Shown: piece by piece, positions 44,079 through 53,824 of the stretch
How the letters are laid out: every line of letters starts with the position of its first letter
Position numbering within the stretch: position 1 is the stretch's first letter
From: JAUIAI01 sp041396685
GTDB taxonomy: Bacteria; Pseudomonadota; Gammaproteobacteria; Burkholderiales; Burkholderiaceae_E
Length of the DNA: 64,000 bases
Assembly: GCA_041396685.1 (NCBI GenBank)
Contig: JAWKYD010000014.1
Location: forward strand, 1 to 64,000
Direction of reading: 5' to 3'
Made by a program: the position numbers and the translations under genes
The notes under the pieces: generated by a model
What the model was told of the DNA's origin: nothing
Database searches by the model: none
The model's input: only the letters and a program-made list of their open reading frames with translations

Positions 44079-45872
44079 ATGGCATCGATGACGCGCCTGG
44101 ACGCGCTGCAGGCCGTTCATGCCCGACGGTTGAACCTGGGCGCGCTGCTGGTCGCGGGCGCGTCCCTGCTCTGGATCGGTCAGGCCGCGCTGATCGCCGC
44201 CTTGCTGACCGCGTTCGTCACCGCCGATGGCGCCGCTGCATCAGCGGGCGCGCGCGTGACCGCCTCGGCGGCCGCCAGCGTCGGCGCATCGGCGGCTGCC
44301 TCGGCCGCGACATCCACCACCGCGCATTCGCTGACACCGCCACTCGTCATCGTCCTGCTGCTCTCGCTGGCCGCGCTGCGTGCAGGTCTCGAATGGCGCG
44401 GTGGCGGCATCGCATTCGCGGCCGCCAGCGCGGGTGTTCGCGATGCCCGCGCCCAACTGACCCAGCACGTGGCCACCCGCTCGCCGCGCGATGCCGGGCG
44501 CACACTGGCCGGCACGATCGCAACGCTCGGTGCCGACAAGCTCGATTCCCTGCTGCCGTTCCTGGTGCGCTTCGCGACCACACGCTGGCGTGCACTGCTG
44601 ATGCCCACGGCGGTGTTGCTGACGATCGCCTACATCTCGTGGCTGGCGGGTCTGGTGCTGTTGCTCGTGGGCCCGCTGATGCCGGTGTTCATGGCACTGA
44701 TCGGCGTCGCCGCGCGCGATGCCGGCAAGCGTCAGATGGCCGAGATCGGCCAGGCGAGCGGCATCTTCCTGGATCGCCTGCGCGGCCTGGTGGACATCCG
44801 CGTGCTCGACGCGCAGGCGCGCGTGGCGGATGAATTCGCCACGCATGCCGAAGGACTGCGTGCGCGCACGATGTCGGTGCTGCGTATCGCCTTTCTGTCC
44901 TCGGCGGTGCTCGAATTGCTCGCCGCGGTCGGTGTGGCCATGATGGCCATCTATGTCGGCTTCTCGTTGCTGGGCATGTTCTCCTTCGGCACCTGGGGCG
45001 GTCCGCTGACCGTGTTCCAGGGTTTGCTGATGCTGATGCTCGTGCCCGAGTTCTTCGCGCCGCTGCGCGAGTTCGCGGCCGCCTGGCACGATCGCGCATC
45101 GGCCGCCGCGGTCGGGACGGAGTTCGATGACGAGACCCTGGGCGATACCGCACGCCTGCTGGGCGCGGGCAGGACGGCGGTGCCGCTGGAGGGCGCCCCC
45201 GGTATCGAGCTCATCGCCGTGCGCGCGCATCCCGATGCCACCCCACTGACGCTGACCATCGCGCCCGGCGAGCGTGTCGCACTGATGGGGCCGTCCGGCT
45301 CCGGCAAGACCACCTTGCTGTTCGCGATTGCGGGCATGATTGCGCCCGCCGGGGGGGGCATCCGGGTGGCCGGCGCATCGCTCGATGACGGCACCGCCGA
45401 CGCCTGGCGCGAGCGCATCGCCTGGGTTGGTCAGTCACCGCATTTCATCGCCGGTTCGATCCGCGCCAATGTCGCCCTGGCCGGCGATCCTCGCGAGCGC
45501 GCCAGCATCGAGCGCGCGTTGTCGCGCGCTTCGGCGGCCGACTTCGTCGCGCGCGCGGCCGACGGCCTAGACACCCGGCTCGGTGAGACCGGACAGGGGG
45601 TTTCGGGTGGCGAGGGACGGCGGCTGGCGATCGCCCGTGCGATGCACGCCGCACGCCAGGTGGTGCTCGCCGACGAGCCGACCGCCGATCTCGACGCCGA
45701 CACGGCAGCCGCAGTCGTCGACGGTTTGCTGTCGCTGGCCGACGATGGAGCGACCCTGATCGTCGCCACTCATGACGAGGCCCTGGCCGCCCGCCTCGAT
45801 CGCATCGTTCGCCTCGATGTCATCGGCGTTGCCGATCGAACCAGGGCCGAGACCGAGGCCTCCGAATCATGA
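44079..45872 (+). CDS. cydD: ABC exporter subunit CydD
   Basis: This 597-residue half-transporter pairs with CydC to export cysteine and glutathione to the periplasm, needed to assemble cytochrome bd and c-type cytochromes. It has six membrane helices, then Walker A 'GPSGSGKTT', signature 'VSGGEGRRLAIARA' and Walker B 'VVLADEPTADLD'. Between helices 1 and 2, residues 51-83 are an Ala/Ser/Thr-rich low-complexity stretch not usual in CydD. ATG 44079 or 44088 could be the start; the longer frame begins in non-coding-like sequence. The stop overlaps the cydC start. No cydAB genes are in the window. Confidence 0.9.
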   Translation: MASMTRLDALQAVHARRLNLGALLVAGASLLWIGQAALIAALLTAFVTADGAAASAGARVTASAAASVGASAAASAATSTTAHSLTPPLVIVLLLSLAALRAGLEWRGGGIAFAAASAGVRDARAQLTQHVATRSPRDAGRTLAGTIATLGADKLDSLLPFLVRFATTRWRALLMPTAVLLTIAYISWLAGLVLLLVGPLMPVFMALIGVAARDAGKRQMAEIGQASGIFLDRLRGLVDIRVLDAQARVADEFATHAEGLRARTMSVLRIAFLSSAVLELLAAVGVAMMAIYVGFSLLGMFSFGTWGGPLTVFQGLLMLMLVPEFFAPLREFAAAWHDRASAAAVGTEFDDETLGDTARLLGAGRTAVPLEGAPGIELIAVRAHPDATPLTLTIAPGERVALMGPSGSGKTTLLFAIAGMIAPAGGGIRVAGASLDDGTADAWRERIAWVGQSPHFIAGSIRANVALAGDPRERASIERALSRASAADFVARAADGLDTRLGETGQGVSGGEGRRLAIARAMHAARQVVLADEPTADLDADTAAAVVDGLLSLADDGATLIVATHDEALAARLDRIVRLDVIGVADRTRAETEASES

Positions 45873-47596
45873 GCCGCGCGGGCGCGGCACGCGCATGGTG
45901 GCCGGTCCTGCGCATCGCCTGGCGCGCGCACCCGCGCGCGTTCGCGACCGGGTTGGCGCTGCTGGCGATCACGCAGCTGGCCGGCATCGCCTTGCTCGGG
46001 CTGTCCGCCTGGTTCATCACCGCGGCCGCGATCGCCGGTGCCGCCAGCGCCGGCCTGGCGTTCGATGTCTTCGCGCCGAGTGCGTTCATCCGCCTGCTTG
46101 CGTTCGTGCGTACCGGCGGCCGCTACGGCGAGCGACTGATCACGCACGATGCGACGCTGCGCTTTCTCGCGCGGCTTCGGGTCAGTCTGTTCCACGGTTT
46201 CGCGCGCCGGCCGTTCGCGCAGCTCGCGGCGATGCGCAGCGCCATTGCGCTCAACCGAGTGACGGGCGACGTGGATGCACTCGATGCGATCTATCTGCGC
46301 ATCGTTGCGCCGCTGGTCACCGGTGCAATCTCGATTCTTGCGGCCTTCGTGCTGCTGTGGACACTGGTCGATCCGTGGATCGCGCTGTGGGTGGTGGGCT
46401 GGGTGGCCGGCGCGGCCGCCATCGTCCTGGCCGCAGGCATCGGCGCGGCGGCGCCGGCGGTGCGCCGCCACGCTCTCGCACTCGACGCCGTAAGGCTGCG
46501 GCTGATCGATCTCGCGCGCGGCACGACCGAGTTCGCCACCAGCGGCCGGCTCGCCGACCAGGCAGCGGCGGTCCGGTCCGCCGGTGACTTCGGCGCCAGA
46601 GCGCTTGCGCGCCTCGACCGCATCGAGCGGGTGGTCGCGGTGAGCACGCCGATGGTCACCATGTTCGCGGCCGCGGGCGCCTTGTGGTTGGGGCCGGGGC
46701 TCGCCCTGAGTGCCCCCCGGATCGCGATTGCCGTGTTCGTGGCGCTTGCGCTCAACGAGTTGCTGCAGCCGTTGCGACGGGCCATCCTGGACATCACACG
46801 CAGCCGGATGGCGGCGGCCAGAGTGTCGCCGCTGCTGCGCGATGAGCCTACGACCGCCGGCGTGCCCGAACGGCGTGCATCGGTGTGGCGCCGTGCCCGG
46901 TCCGAGCCCTCAACGTCCGTCGGGCCACCCTCGTCCCCGGATCGCTCGCGGGCTCTGGCCGGGGCGTCGTCCGCGGAGCCTTCGCAGGCGCACACCTTGC
47001 TGACGATCGCCGATCTTCGCTATCGCCACGCGGCCGGCAGAGCGCCGGTGCTGGATGGTTTCTCGATGGAGCTGCGTGCGGGCGAGTGGCTGGCGCTGAC
47101 CGGGCCCAGCGGCGCCGGCAAGTCGACTGTGCTGCTGCTGGCCGCCGGTCTGATCGCGCCCGAGACGGGGCACGTACGATGGGCCGCCGGCTGCCGCTAT
47201 GCAGTCCTGCCCCAACGCAGCCAGTTGTTTGCCGGCAGCATCGCGCAGAACCTGCGTCTGGCCGCGCCGCAGGCCGATGACGATCGGCTCTGGTGGGCAC
47301 TGCGCGGCGCGGCGCTCGAGCGCGTGATCGCAGCCCGCGGCGGCCTGGAGTCCGTCCTCGGCGACGGCGGCAGCGGCTTGTCGGGCGGTGAGGCCCGTCG
47401 CCTGGCCATCGCCCGCTTGCTGCTGCGTGACGCCGATGTGCTGCTGCTCGACGAGCCGACCACCGGTCTCGACGCTGGTACGGCCGCGGCCTTGCTCGCG
47501 GGACTGCGCGGTGCGCTCGCCGGCAGGTCGGTGCTCGCCGCCAGTCACCTGTCGGCCGAGGTGATGGCGGCCGATCGGCGGGTGACGATCGGCTGA
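45869..47596 (+). CDS. cydC: ABC exporter subunit CydC
   Basis: The 575-residue partner of CydD overlaps its stop by ATGA. It has six membrane helices in the first 310 residues, including 'AFIRLLAFVRTGGRYGERLI' (CydC hallmark 'RTGGRYGERL'). A charged Ser/Arg/Pro-rich linker lies at about 325-375. Then come Walker A 'GPSGAGKST', signature 'LSGGEARRLAIARLLL' and Walker B 'VLLLDEPTTGLD'. CydDC is an obligate heterodimer, so both subunits being intact suggests a working exporter and a cytochrome bd oxidase elsewhere in the genome. Confidence 0.92.
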   Translation: MSRAGAARAWWPVLRIAWRAHPRAFATGLALLAITQLAGIALLGLSAWFITAAAIAGAASAGLAFDVFAPSAFIRLLAFVRTGGRYGERLITHDATLRFLARLRVSLFHGFARRPFAQLAAMRSAIALNRVTGDVDALDAIYLRIVAPLVTGAISILAAFVLLWTLVDPWIALWVVGWVAGAAAIVLAAGIGAAAPAVRRHALALDAVRLRLIDLARGTTEFATSGRLADQAAAVRSAGDFGARALARLDRIERVVAVSTPMVTMFAAAGALWLGPGLALSAPRIAIAVFVALALNELLQPLRRAILDITRSRMAAARVSPLLRDEPTTAGVPERRASVWRRARSEPSTSVGPPSSPDRSRALAGASSAEPSQAHTLLTIADLRYRHAAGRAPVLDGFSMELRAGEWLALTGPSGAGKSTVLLLAAGLIAPETGHVRWAAGCRYAVLPQRSQLFAGSIAQNLRLAAPQADDDRLWWALRGAALERVIAARGGLESVLGDGGSGLSGGEARRLAIARLLLRDADVLLLDEPTTGLDAGTAAALLAGLRGALAGRSVLAASHLSAEVMAADRRVTIG

Positions 47597-47610
47597 GCTC
47601 GGAGCTCCGT

Positions 47611-47631
47611 CGGGGCACTGCGAACGCCCCG
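47611..47631. terminator. Convergent hairpin between cydC and the TRAP permease
   Basis: CGGGGC and GCCCCG form a 6-bp all-GC stem around a 9-base loop in the 59-base gap between the two convergent stops. No T-run follows in either direction, so terminator function is a guess from position. Confidence 0.35.
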
Positions 47632-47655
47632 GCCTGGCGCGGCGCTCGCGCGTTC

Positions 47656-50001
47656 TCATGCCGTTGCCGGGCGGGCACCGGTCGAACGGGTCACATGCCA
47701 GACGAGCAGCAAGGCGGTGGCCACCAAGCCGGGCCCGTAGAAGGCGGGCTGGGCCATCACCACGGCCACCGCCAGCAACAGCCGCAGGAGCATTTCACCA
47801 CCGCCGATCGGTGCCCGGTCGAAGCGCGTGAGCGCACTGGCGAGCAGGTACAGCGCCACGGTCAGACGCGTCATCAGCCAGAGCATGTCCAAGGGGTGGA
47901 AGTGCCCGTCGTAGCCGGCCAGAAACTCGCCGGTGGCGGCATCGGTGATCGCCGCATCGATCAGCAGTAGCTCGGGATAGAACGCGAACACGAACGGAAT
48001 CACGAACATCACGATGCCCGAGCGCACGGCCGAGAATCCGGTCGCCATTGGATCGCTCTTGCTCAGGCTGGCCGCAGCGAACGCGGCAATCGCGACCGGT
48101 GGTGTGATCGCGGACGCAACCGCGAAATAGAAGATGAACATGTGCGCGGTGAAGGTTGCGATGCCCAGGCCGATCAGCATCGGACCCATCAGCAAGGCCA
48201 CGTTGATGTAAGCCGGCACCGTGGGCATGCCCATGCCGAGCAGCACCGCCAGACCCATCGTGACCAGCAGTGCCAGCATCAGCAGCATCGGTGTGCCGGA
48301 TGCGCTGATGTTCAAACCCTTCAACCAGCCGAGGATGTCGCGCGACAGGTAATCGGACAGACCCGTGAAGGACAGACTGACATCGATGACGGTCACCGCC
48401 AGGAACATCAGGTAAAGCGTGCTGATCAGGACGCCAGACTCGGCCAGCGCATTGACGATGCGTATCGGCGCGGCGCGCACCTGCGGATCGATGAACAACA
48501 GGAACAGCAGCAGCACAACCGACCACCAGCCCGCCGAGCCGGCGTCACCGGCGGAGTTCTGCGCCATCTGTAGCAGCCAAGGCAACTCGGTCGCCACGCA
48601 GGCTCCAGCGGCATCGGTGGCGGTGACCGCACCCAGCAGCCAGCCGAACGGACCGCAGCCGACCGACTCCTTCGGTGTCAGCAGCAACACCAGAATCAGC
48701 AGGATGGGCAGACCGATCATCAGCAGATTGAGCTTCTCCTGGCGATCGAGTCGCATCTCGGCCGTGAGTTCGCCAACCGCCTGAATGTTCTGCTTGCGGG
48801 CCTGAAACATCACGCTCAGGAACAGGCAGAAGAAGTAGAGCAGCGCCGGCAGGGCGGCCGCCACGATCACCTCGCTGTAGGGCACCAGCGTGAGCGCGGC
48901 AAGCACGAACGCGGCCACGCCCATGACCGGCGGCATGATCTGGCCACCGCTCGAGGCGGCGGCCTCGATGCCGCCGGCGAAGGCGGGCGAGAAACCGCGC
49001 CTGAGCATCATGGGGATGGTCAGCTGCCCGGTGGACAGCACGTTGACCACCGGCCCGCCCGAGATCGTGCCGAACAGTGCCGAACTGACGATCGCCGCAT
49101 GGCCGGGGCCGCCGCGCAGGTGGCGCGTGAGCCGGAATGCGACCTTGATCAGCGCCTGGCCGCCCGCCGATGCACCGAACAGCGCGCCAAGGATGATGTA
49201 GGGAAAGACGATGTCCATCAGCACGGCCAGGAACTGGCCGAGATAGCCGCGGCTGTTGCTGATCAGGATGTCGTGCACATTGGGCAGGCCGTCGATCAGC
49301 TGCCTGGGCTCACCGCCCAGTTTCGTCACCAGATAGCGGTTCATGTCGTCGGCGCCGTAGATGTACCAGAGCGCGACTGTGAGCAGGGCATAGGATGCGA
49401 GCACGATCGCCACGGCAACCAGCGGCAGGCCCCACACCCTGACGTTGTAGGCGAGGAAGACCGCGGTCGCGAGCCCCATGATCGCGAACAGCCAGACCCC
49501 GGTGGTGTTGAGGCACTGAGGATCCTCGACCGTCTGGGGAATCGGCAGGCCATAGGTGCGCGCGATCTCCTGCTGGGCCTTCAGCGCCGAGTCGAGAAAG
49601 GCGGCTCTCTCGCCCGTGACCCGGTCGATCAGACAGACCGACTCGATCTCGATCAGATACGCCAAGGCCACGGCCAGTGCCATGATCAGCAGCGCCGCGT
49701 CCATGAACCAGCCGAACGTCTGCCAGGCCTTGCTGCGCTCGCGCATGCTGCGCGCGATCGAGTGCTGGCAGACGACGATGATCATCATCATCGTGAACGA
49801 CAGCGGATACAGCCACTCGTACGGAAACTTGCGGATCGAGAAGGTGGGGCTGCCCGCCCAGCGGCTGACCGCCTCGTCCAGGCCCGGTATCGCCGGTGTG
49901 TTGTGCACCAGCCCGATGAGCACGAACACCAGGCCGATGGCCAGGCCGAAGCGGCGCGCACCGTGCGCACCACCGAGAAAACGCGTGTCGTCTGTCGTCA
50001 T
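47656..50001 (-). CDS. TRAP transporter fused permease (4TM-12TM, TAXI type)
   Basis: The 781-residue protein joins the small (DctQ-like) and large (DctM-like) TRAP permeases in one chain, as is usual for TAXI-type systems. The N-terminal third has extra helices with a periplasmic loop near residues 130-165; the DctM-like part has 'ALFGTISGGPVVNVLSTGQL', 'GGIEAAASSGGQIMPPVMG' and 'GMGMPTVPAYINVALLMGP'. GAGGAG precedes the ATG. The TAXI binding protein gene lies 83 bases upstream on the same strand, so both form one system. Substrates of TAXI systems are mostly unknown, glutamate and other carboxylates being examples. A catabolic cluster lies beyond the next plus-strand gene. Confidence 0.93.
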   Translation of the reverse strand: MTTDDTRFLGGAHGARRFGLAIGLVFVLIGLVHNTPAIPGLDEAVSRWAGSPTFSIRKFPYEWLYPLSFTMMMIIVVCQHSIARSMRERSKAWQTFGWFMDAALLIMALAVALAYLIEIESVCLIDRVTGERAAFLDSALKAQQEIARTYGLPIPQTVEDPQCLNTTGVWLFAIMGLATAVFLAYNVRVWGLPLVAVAIVLASYALLTVALWYIYGADDMNRYLVTKLGGEPRQLIDGLPNVHDILISNSRGYLGQFLAVLMDIVFPYIILGALFGASAGGQALIKVAFRLTRHLRGGPGHAAIVSSALFGTISGGPVVNVLSTGQLTIPMMLRRGFSPAFAGGIEAAASSGGQIMPPVMGVAAFVLAALTLVPYSEVIVAAALPALLYFFCLFLSVMFQARKQNIQAVGELTAEMRLDRQEKLNLLMIGLPILLILVLLLTPKESVGCGPFGWLLGAVTATDAAGACVATELPWLLQMAQNSAGDAGSAGWWSVVLLLFLLFIDPQVRAAPIRIVNALAESGVLISTLYLMFLAVTVIDVSLSFTGLSDYLSRDILGWLKGLNISASGTPMLLMLALLVTMGLAVLLGMGMPTVPAYINVALLMGPMLIGLGIATFTAHMFIFYFAVASAITPPVAIAAFAAASLSKSDPMATGFSAVRSGIVMFVIPFVFAFYPELLLIDAAITDAATGEFLAGYDGHFHPLDMLWLMTRLTVALYLLASALTRFDRAPIGGGEMLLRLLLAVAVVMAQPAFYGPGLVATALLLVWHVTRSTGARPATA

Positions 50002-50084
50002 GAGAGGCTCCTCATGTCCGCCGCCGCATCAGGGTGCGGCGGGTCGTGTGATCTCGGCCGGTGCGGCGCTCCGGGCTCGGTGGA

Positions 50085-51125
50085 TCAGGGTTTGGCGCAA
50101 TCCGGCACCTTGTGACCGGCCTCTTCCCAGGCGGCGACCGCGCCGGGGTGGTACTTCAGCGGCATCGCGCCGCAGAAGCCCGAGCGCTTGGCATCGAGCA
50201 CGCCGATGCCGAGGTGCTTGCCCCAGGGAACCTTCGCCTGCAGCGCGTCCATCGTCTTGATGTAGGCCGCGGTCAGCGCCTTGGCCATCTCGTTGGACAT
50301 CGATGCATTGACGACCTCGGCACCGGTGGTCACGACCGTGCGATAGATGCCGTCCTCGGACACCACCGTCACCCCATCGCCGTAACCCATGTCGGCCACC
50401 GGAATCGTCAGCGCCGCGACACCGGGCGAACTCGACCAACGCTCGAACTCGGGGGTCTCGAAGCGATCTTTGGGAATCGACATGACCGTGACCTTGCCGG
50501 CCGCCTGCGCGGCGACGATCCAATCGGCGGGGATCGTCGCCGGAATCAGATTGGCGTCGGCGGAACCCTCGAGGATGGTCTTGGTGCGTTGCCCCCAGTT
50601 GACCTGCAAGCCCTTGTAATCCTGACCTTCCTGGAATCCGGTGACCAGTTGCATCATCTGGCGTGCCGTGGTCAGCGCGGCACCACGCGGCGGGCCGTTG
50701 TAGACGGTCTTGCCCTTGACCTGATCCCAACTGTCGATGCCCTTGCTGTCGAAGGCCATCAGCGCGTAGCCGCCGAAGTTGTACGGCCATAGCGCGCGCA
50801 GCCTGCCGGCCAGTTCGGCGCCTTCCTTCTTCTTGGCCGCGTAGGGGCCGGCACCCAGCTTGAGCAGGAATGTGAGCCCCAGAGGAGCCGCTGCGATGTC
50901 GGACTTGCCTTCGGCCACGTTGAGCACGGAGTTGGTCAGTGTCTGCCCCGACTGAACCTGCATGTCCGCGATCTTGTTCTCGGCCGCGATTTCGGCCAGA
51001 TGCGTGACGGACAGGTAAGGCGCGCTGCCGCTGCCGGTGGTCTCGGCGGTGAGGTTGACCGCCTGTGCCGGAACGGCGATGGCGCCGATGGCAAGCGCGA
51101 TTGCGGTCTGTTTGAGACATATCAT
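50085..51125 (-). CDS. TAXI-family TRAP solute-binding protein
   Basis: This 346-residue periplasmic protein begins with a signal peptide (1-22, ending 'PAQA'). The mature part has the TAXI pattern: 'LTAETTGSGSAPYLSVTHLA' early and 'RALWPYNFGGYALMAF' and 'VTIPVADMGYG' type strands later. GGAGGAATCACC before ATG 51125 fixes the start over a longer open frame. It delivers substrate to the fused permease downstream. The divergent alpha/beta hydrolase gene begins 168 bases away. The ligand is not identifiable from sequence. Confidence 0.9.
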   Translation of the reverse strand: MICLKQTAIALAIGAIAVPAQAVNLTAETTGSGSAPYLSVTHLAEIAAENKIADMQVQSGQTLTNSVLNVAEGKSDIAAAPLGLTFLLKLGAGPYAAKKKEGAELAGRLRALWPYNFGGYALMAFDSKGIDSWDQVKGKTVYNGPPRGAALTTARQMMQLVTGFQEGQDYKGLQVNWGQRTKTILEGSADANLIPATIPADWIVAAQAAGKVTVMSIPKDRFETPEFERWSSSPGVAALTIPVADMGYGDGVTVVSEDGIYRTVVTTGAEVVNASMSNEMAKALTAAYIKTMDALQAKVPWGKHLGIGVLDAKRSGFCGAMPLKYHPGAVAAWEEAGHKVPDCAKP

Positions 51126-51292
51126 GGTGATTCCTCCAGGGTGAAGTCTGGGCGCGGACGCGCGCTTCCAGTATCTTTCGAGAGCGGATGATTCTTGTGG
51201 CACCAAATCAGGTCACACGAGGGACGTCCGCCGTCGGGGCGAAGCCGTGAGCGCGGTTGCGACCGGCGTTGGCCGCGCACGGAGATCTCGCA

Positions 51293-52168
51293 ATGCCCTT
51301 TTACGACCTCGACGACGCCCACCTGTTCTATGAAGACACAGGTTCCGGCTCGCCACCCATCGTGTTCGTGCACGGTGCGTTGTGTCAGCACGATGACTGG
51401 CGCCACCAGATACCGCCTTTCGCACGGCGGCATCGCGTGCTGGCACCCGATCTGCGCGCTCACGGGCGCTCGCGGGAGCAGCCGGGCCAGATCGGTGTCG
51501 AAAGATTTTCCATCGACGTGCGGGCGATGCTCGATGCCGCCGGTGTCGTCGAACCCGCGGTGCTGGTCGGGCACAGCATGGGCTGCCGGGTATTGCTGCA
51601 GATCTGGCGCGACGCACCCGAGCGGGTCGCCGCGCTGGTGTTCGTCGATGGTGCCTACCTGGTGCCCACGCCGCTTGGCGATCTCGACGACGACGCCCGC
51701 CGTTCGCGCGCCGACGATGCGCGTCGGCGCGCACTCGAGCTGTTCATCGGTGGCGGGCCTGCCGCCCGACTGCAGGTCGGATTCACCGGCATGTTCTTCG
51801 ACGAACGCTTCGCGGCCGAACGCGATCGCGTGCTCGACCACGCGCTGTCGCTGCCGAGCGAAGTGCCGCGTGAACTGATGCCCGGCTTTGCCGCCTGGGA
51901 CGTGATGAATCTCGAATCGGTGCTGGCCACGGTCACCGTGCCGGCATTGGCTTTCGCCAGCACGAAGATGGATGGCGCGAGCGAGCGGCGGCCGCTCGGC
52001 CCGAACGAATCCACCGCCTGGCTGCAGGCGCTGTCGCAGCATGTGCCGGGCGCCGAGATCGTTCGCCTGCACGGCACCGGCCACTTCGTCATGCTCGAGC
52101 AGCCCGCGCTCGTCAACGAGCGCATCGCCCGCTTCATCGACGATCATCGTCTCGTCTCGGCCGGCTGA
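51293..52168 (+). CDS. Alpha/beta-fold hydrolase
   Basis: The 291-residue serine hydrolase has the oxyanion segment 'VFVHGALCQHDDW', the nucleophile elbow 'VGHSMGCRV', and the His in 'HGTGHFVMLEQP'. The acid residue is probably in 'ASTKMDGASE'. The cap domain has 'GMFFDERFAAERD'. GGAG lies upstream of ATG 51293; a 12-residue extension is open. It is on the plus strand, flanked by the TAXI gene (divergent) and the sulfatase (convergent), and interrupts the otherwise minus-strand cluster. Ester or C-C bond hydrolysis in the same pathway is plausible but not shown. Confidence 0.85.
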   Translation: MPFYDLDDAHLFYEDTGSGSPPIVFVHGALCQHDDWRHQIPPFARRHRVLAPDLRAHGRSREQPGQIGVERFSIDVRAMLDAAGVVEPAVLVGHSMGCRVLLQIWRDAPERVAALVFVDGAYLVPTPLGDLDDDARRSRADDARRRALELFIGGGPAARLQVGFTGMFFDERFAAERDRVLDHALSLPSEVPRELMPGFAAWDVMNLESVLATVTVPALAFASTKMDGASERRPLGPNESTAWLQALSQHVPGAEIVRLHGTGHFVMLEQPALVNERIARFIDDHRLVSAG

Positions 52169-52191
52169 GAGCGGCAGGGTCGGCATCGCGG

Positions 52192-53805
52192 TCACCAGCG
52201 TCCGATCAGGATGCTCATCAGCCGTTCGTGAGCGTGAGTACGCGCATCGACCTGGGCGTGGTTCTCGGTCGTGCGATGCTTGCGGGTTGCCAGCCACTGG
52301 GCCATTCGTGCGCGGCAGCGCTCGCGCACCGACGCCAACGACGGATCGGCGCCGCGATCGTGGAGTTCGAGCGGGTCGTCGTGCAGGTCGAACAACTGCT
52401 CGGCAAAGCCCTCCCACCAGACGAACTTGTAGCGATCCTCGCGCACCATGATGCCGTTGCATTCACCGACCTCGCGGCCGAGGAACTGGCGCGCCTCGCG
52501 ATAGGCGTAGTCGAGCTGGCCGAAGACGCAGTCGCGCCAATCGTCCGGCGGTTCGCCCGATCGCGTCAGCGGCAACAGCGAGCGACCCTCGATACGGTGT
52601 TCATGCGCCGGCAGACCCAGGGCATCGAGCACGGTCGGTACGATGTCGACGCATTCGACCATGGCGTCGCTGACCACGCCGCGCCGCTCGGCAGGAGCGA
52701 GCGGATCGCAGACGATCATCGGCACCCGCATCACGGGATCGTAGAAATACTCCTTCTCGCCGAGCCAGTGATCGCCCGCGAGGTCGCCGTGATCGGCCGT
52801 GAACACGATCAGGGTGTCCTCGAACCTGCCGCGTGATTCCAACACCTCGAACAGACGGCCGAGCTCGTCGTCGATCTGTTTCACCAAGCCCATGTAGACG
52901 GGTCGGATCGCCTGCCAGACCTCGTCACGCGCAAAGCTCTCGGATTCCTCCTGGCGCTGGTAGGCACCGAACACCGGATGCGGGTTCTGGCGCTCGTGCG
53001 CGGCCCGGTTCGGTCGCGGGCAGTCGTCGACGCCAAACAACGCGTGATAGGGTGCGGGCGCCTTGAACGGCCAGTGCGGTTTGATGTAGCTCAGGTGCAG
53101 CGCCCAGGGCGAGTCGCCCTGCGATGTGATCCAGTCGATCGCGCGGGTGGTCAGGTAGGCGGTCTCGGAATCTTCCGCGCGCACCCTGGCGGGCAGCGTT
53201 GCATTGCGCAGCAACCACCCCGAAGCCGGCTCGCCGCCGTCGTCGAGAGAGCCGATCACGTAGTCGGTCCACGGCCGGTCGCTGTCGTAGCCCTGCGCGA
53301 TCAGATAGTGACGATAAGCGCTGTCGCTCGCGGGCTCGAAGTGTCCGTCGTAGCGCTCGATCGGCACGAAGCCACCCTCCTCGAACAACTGCCGTTCGGT
53401 GTCGTCCATGCGATAGCCGTGGGCATGCAACGCGCTGCGATCGGGCACGAAGTGGGTCTTGCCCAGCAGCGACAGCTCGCGACCGGATTCGCGCATCAGA
53501 TCACCGAGCGTGCGTTCGTCCACCGGCATCGGCACGCGGTTCCAGGTCACCCGGTGACTGATCGGATAGCGGCCGGTGTAGAACGACATGCGCGCGGGCC
53601 CGCAGACGCCCGAGCTGACGAAGGCGCGCGTGAAGCGGGCACCGCGCGCGGCGAGGCGATCGATATTCGGCGTGTCCACCGGCCCGCCGTAACAGGACAG
53701 ATAGTCGGCGCGCAATTGGTCGCACATGATGAACAGGCAGTTGCGAATGGGCGTGCCGGTTGGGGCGGCGCCTGCGGGCTCGACTCGGGGCTGGGCGGCG
53801 GACAT
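52192..53805 (-). CDS. Formylglycine-dependent sulfatase or phosphonate monoester hydrolase
   Basis: The product is a 537-residue alkaline-phosphatase-superfamily enzyme. The modification site CxPxR is C68-G-P-A-R, where Cys is converted to formylglycine. Metal residues are in 'FIMCDQLRADYL' and 'FTADHGDLAGDH'. The 'CGPARMSFYTGRYP' segment and the 'MCDQ' start are shared by choline-sulfatase-like enzymes and phosphonate monoester hydrolases, so sulfate esters or phosphonate esters are both possible. No signal peptide is present, so it acts in the cytoplasm after uptake. It is the last gene of the minus-strand cluster, 19 bases from the TPP enzyme, suggesting the pathway handles sulfated compounds. 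Confidence 0.88.
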   Translation of the reverse strand: MSAAQPRVEPAGAAPTGTPIRNCLFIMCDQLRADYLSCYGGPVDTPNIDRLAARGARFTRAFVSSGVCGPARMSFYTGRYPISHRVTWNRVPMPVDERTLGDLMRESGRELSLLGKTHFVPDRSALHAHGYRMDDTERQLFEEGGFVPIERYDGHFEPASDSAYRHYLIAQGYDSDRPWTDYVIGSLDDGGEPASGWLLRNATLPARVRAEDSETAYLTTRAIDWITSQGDSPWALHLSYIKPHWPFKAPAPYHALFGVDDCPRPNRAAHERQNPHPVFGAYQRQEESESFARDEVWQAIRPVYMGLVKQIDDELGRLFEVLESRGRFEDTLIVFTADHGDLAGDHWLGEKEYFYDPVMRVPMIVCDPLAPAERRGVVSDAMVECVDIVPTVLDALGLPAHEHRIEGRSLLPLTRSGEPPDDWRDCVFGQLDYAYREARQFLGREVGECNGIMVREDRYKFVWWEGFAEQLFDLHDDPLELHDRGADPSLASVRERCRARMAQWLATRKHRTTENHAQVDARTHAHERLMSILIGRW

Positions 53806-53824
53806 CGGTGCGTCGTCGGGTGGG

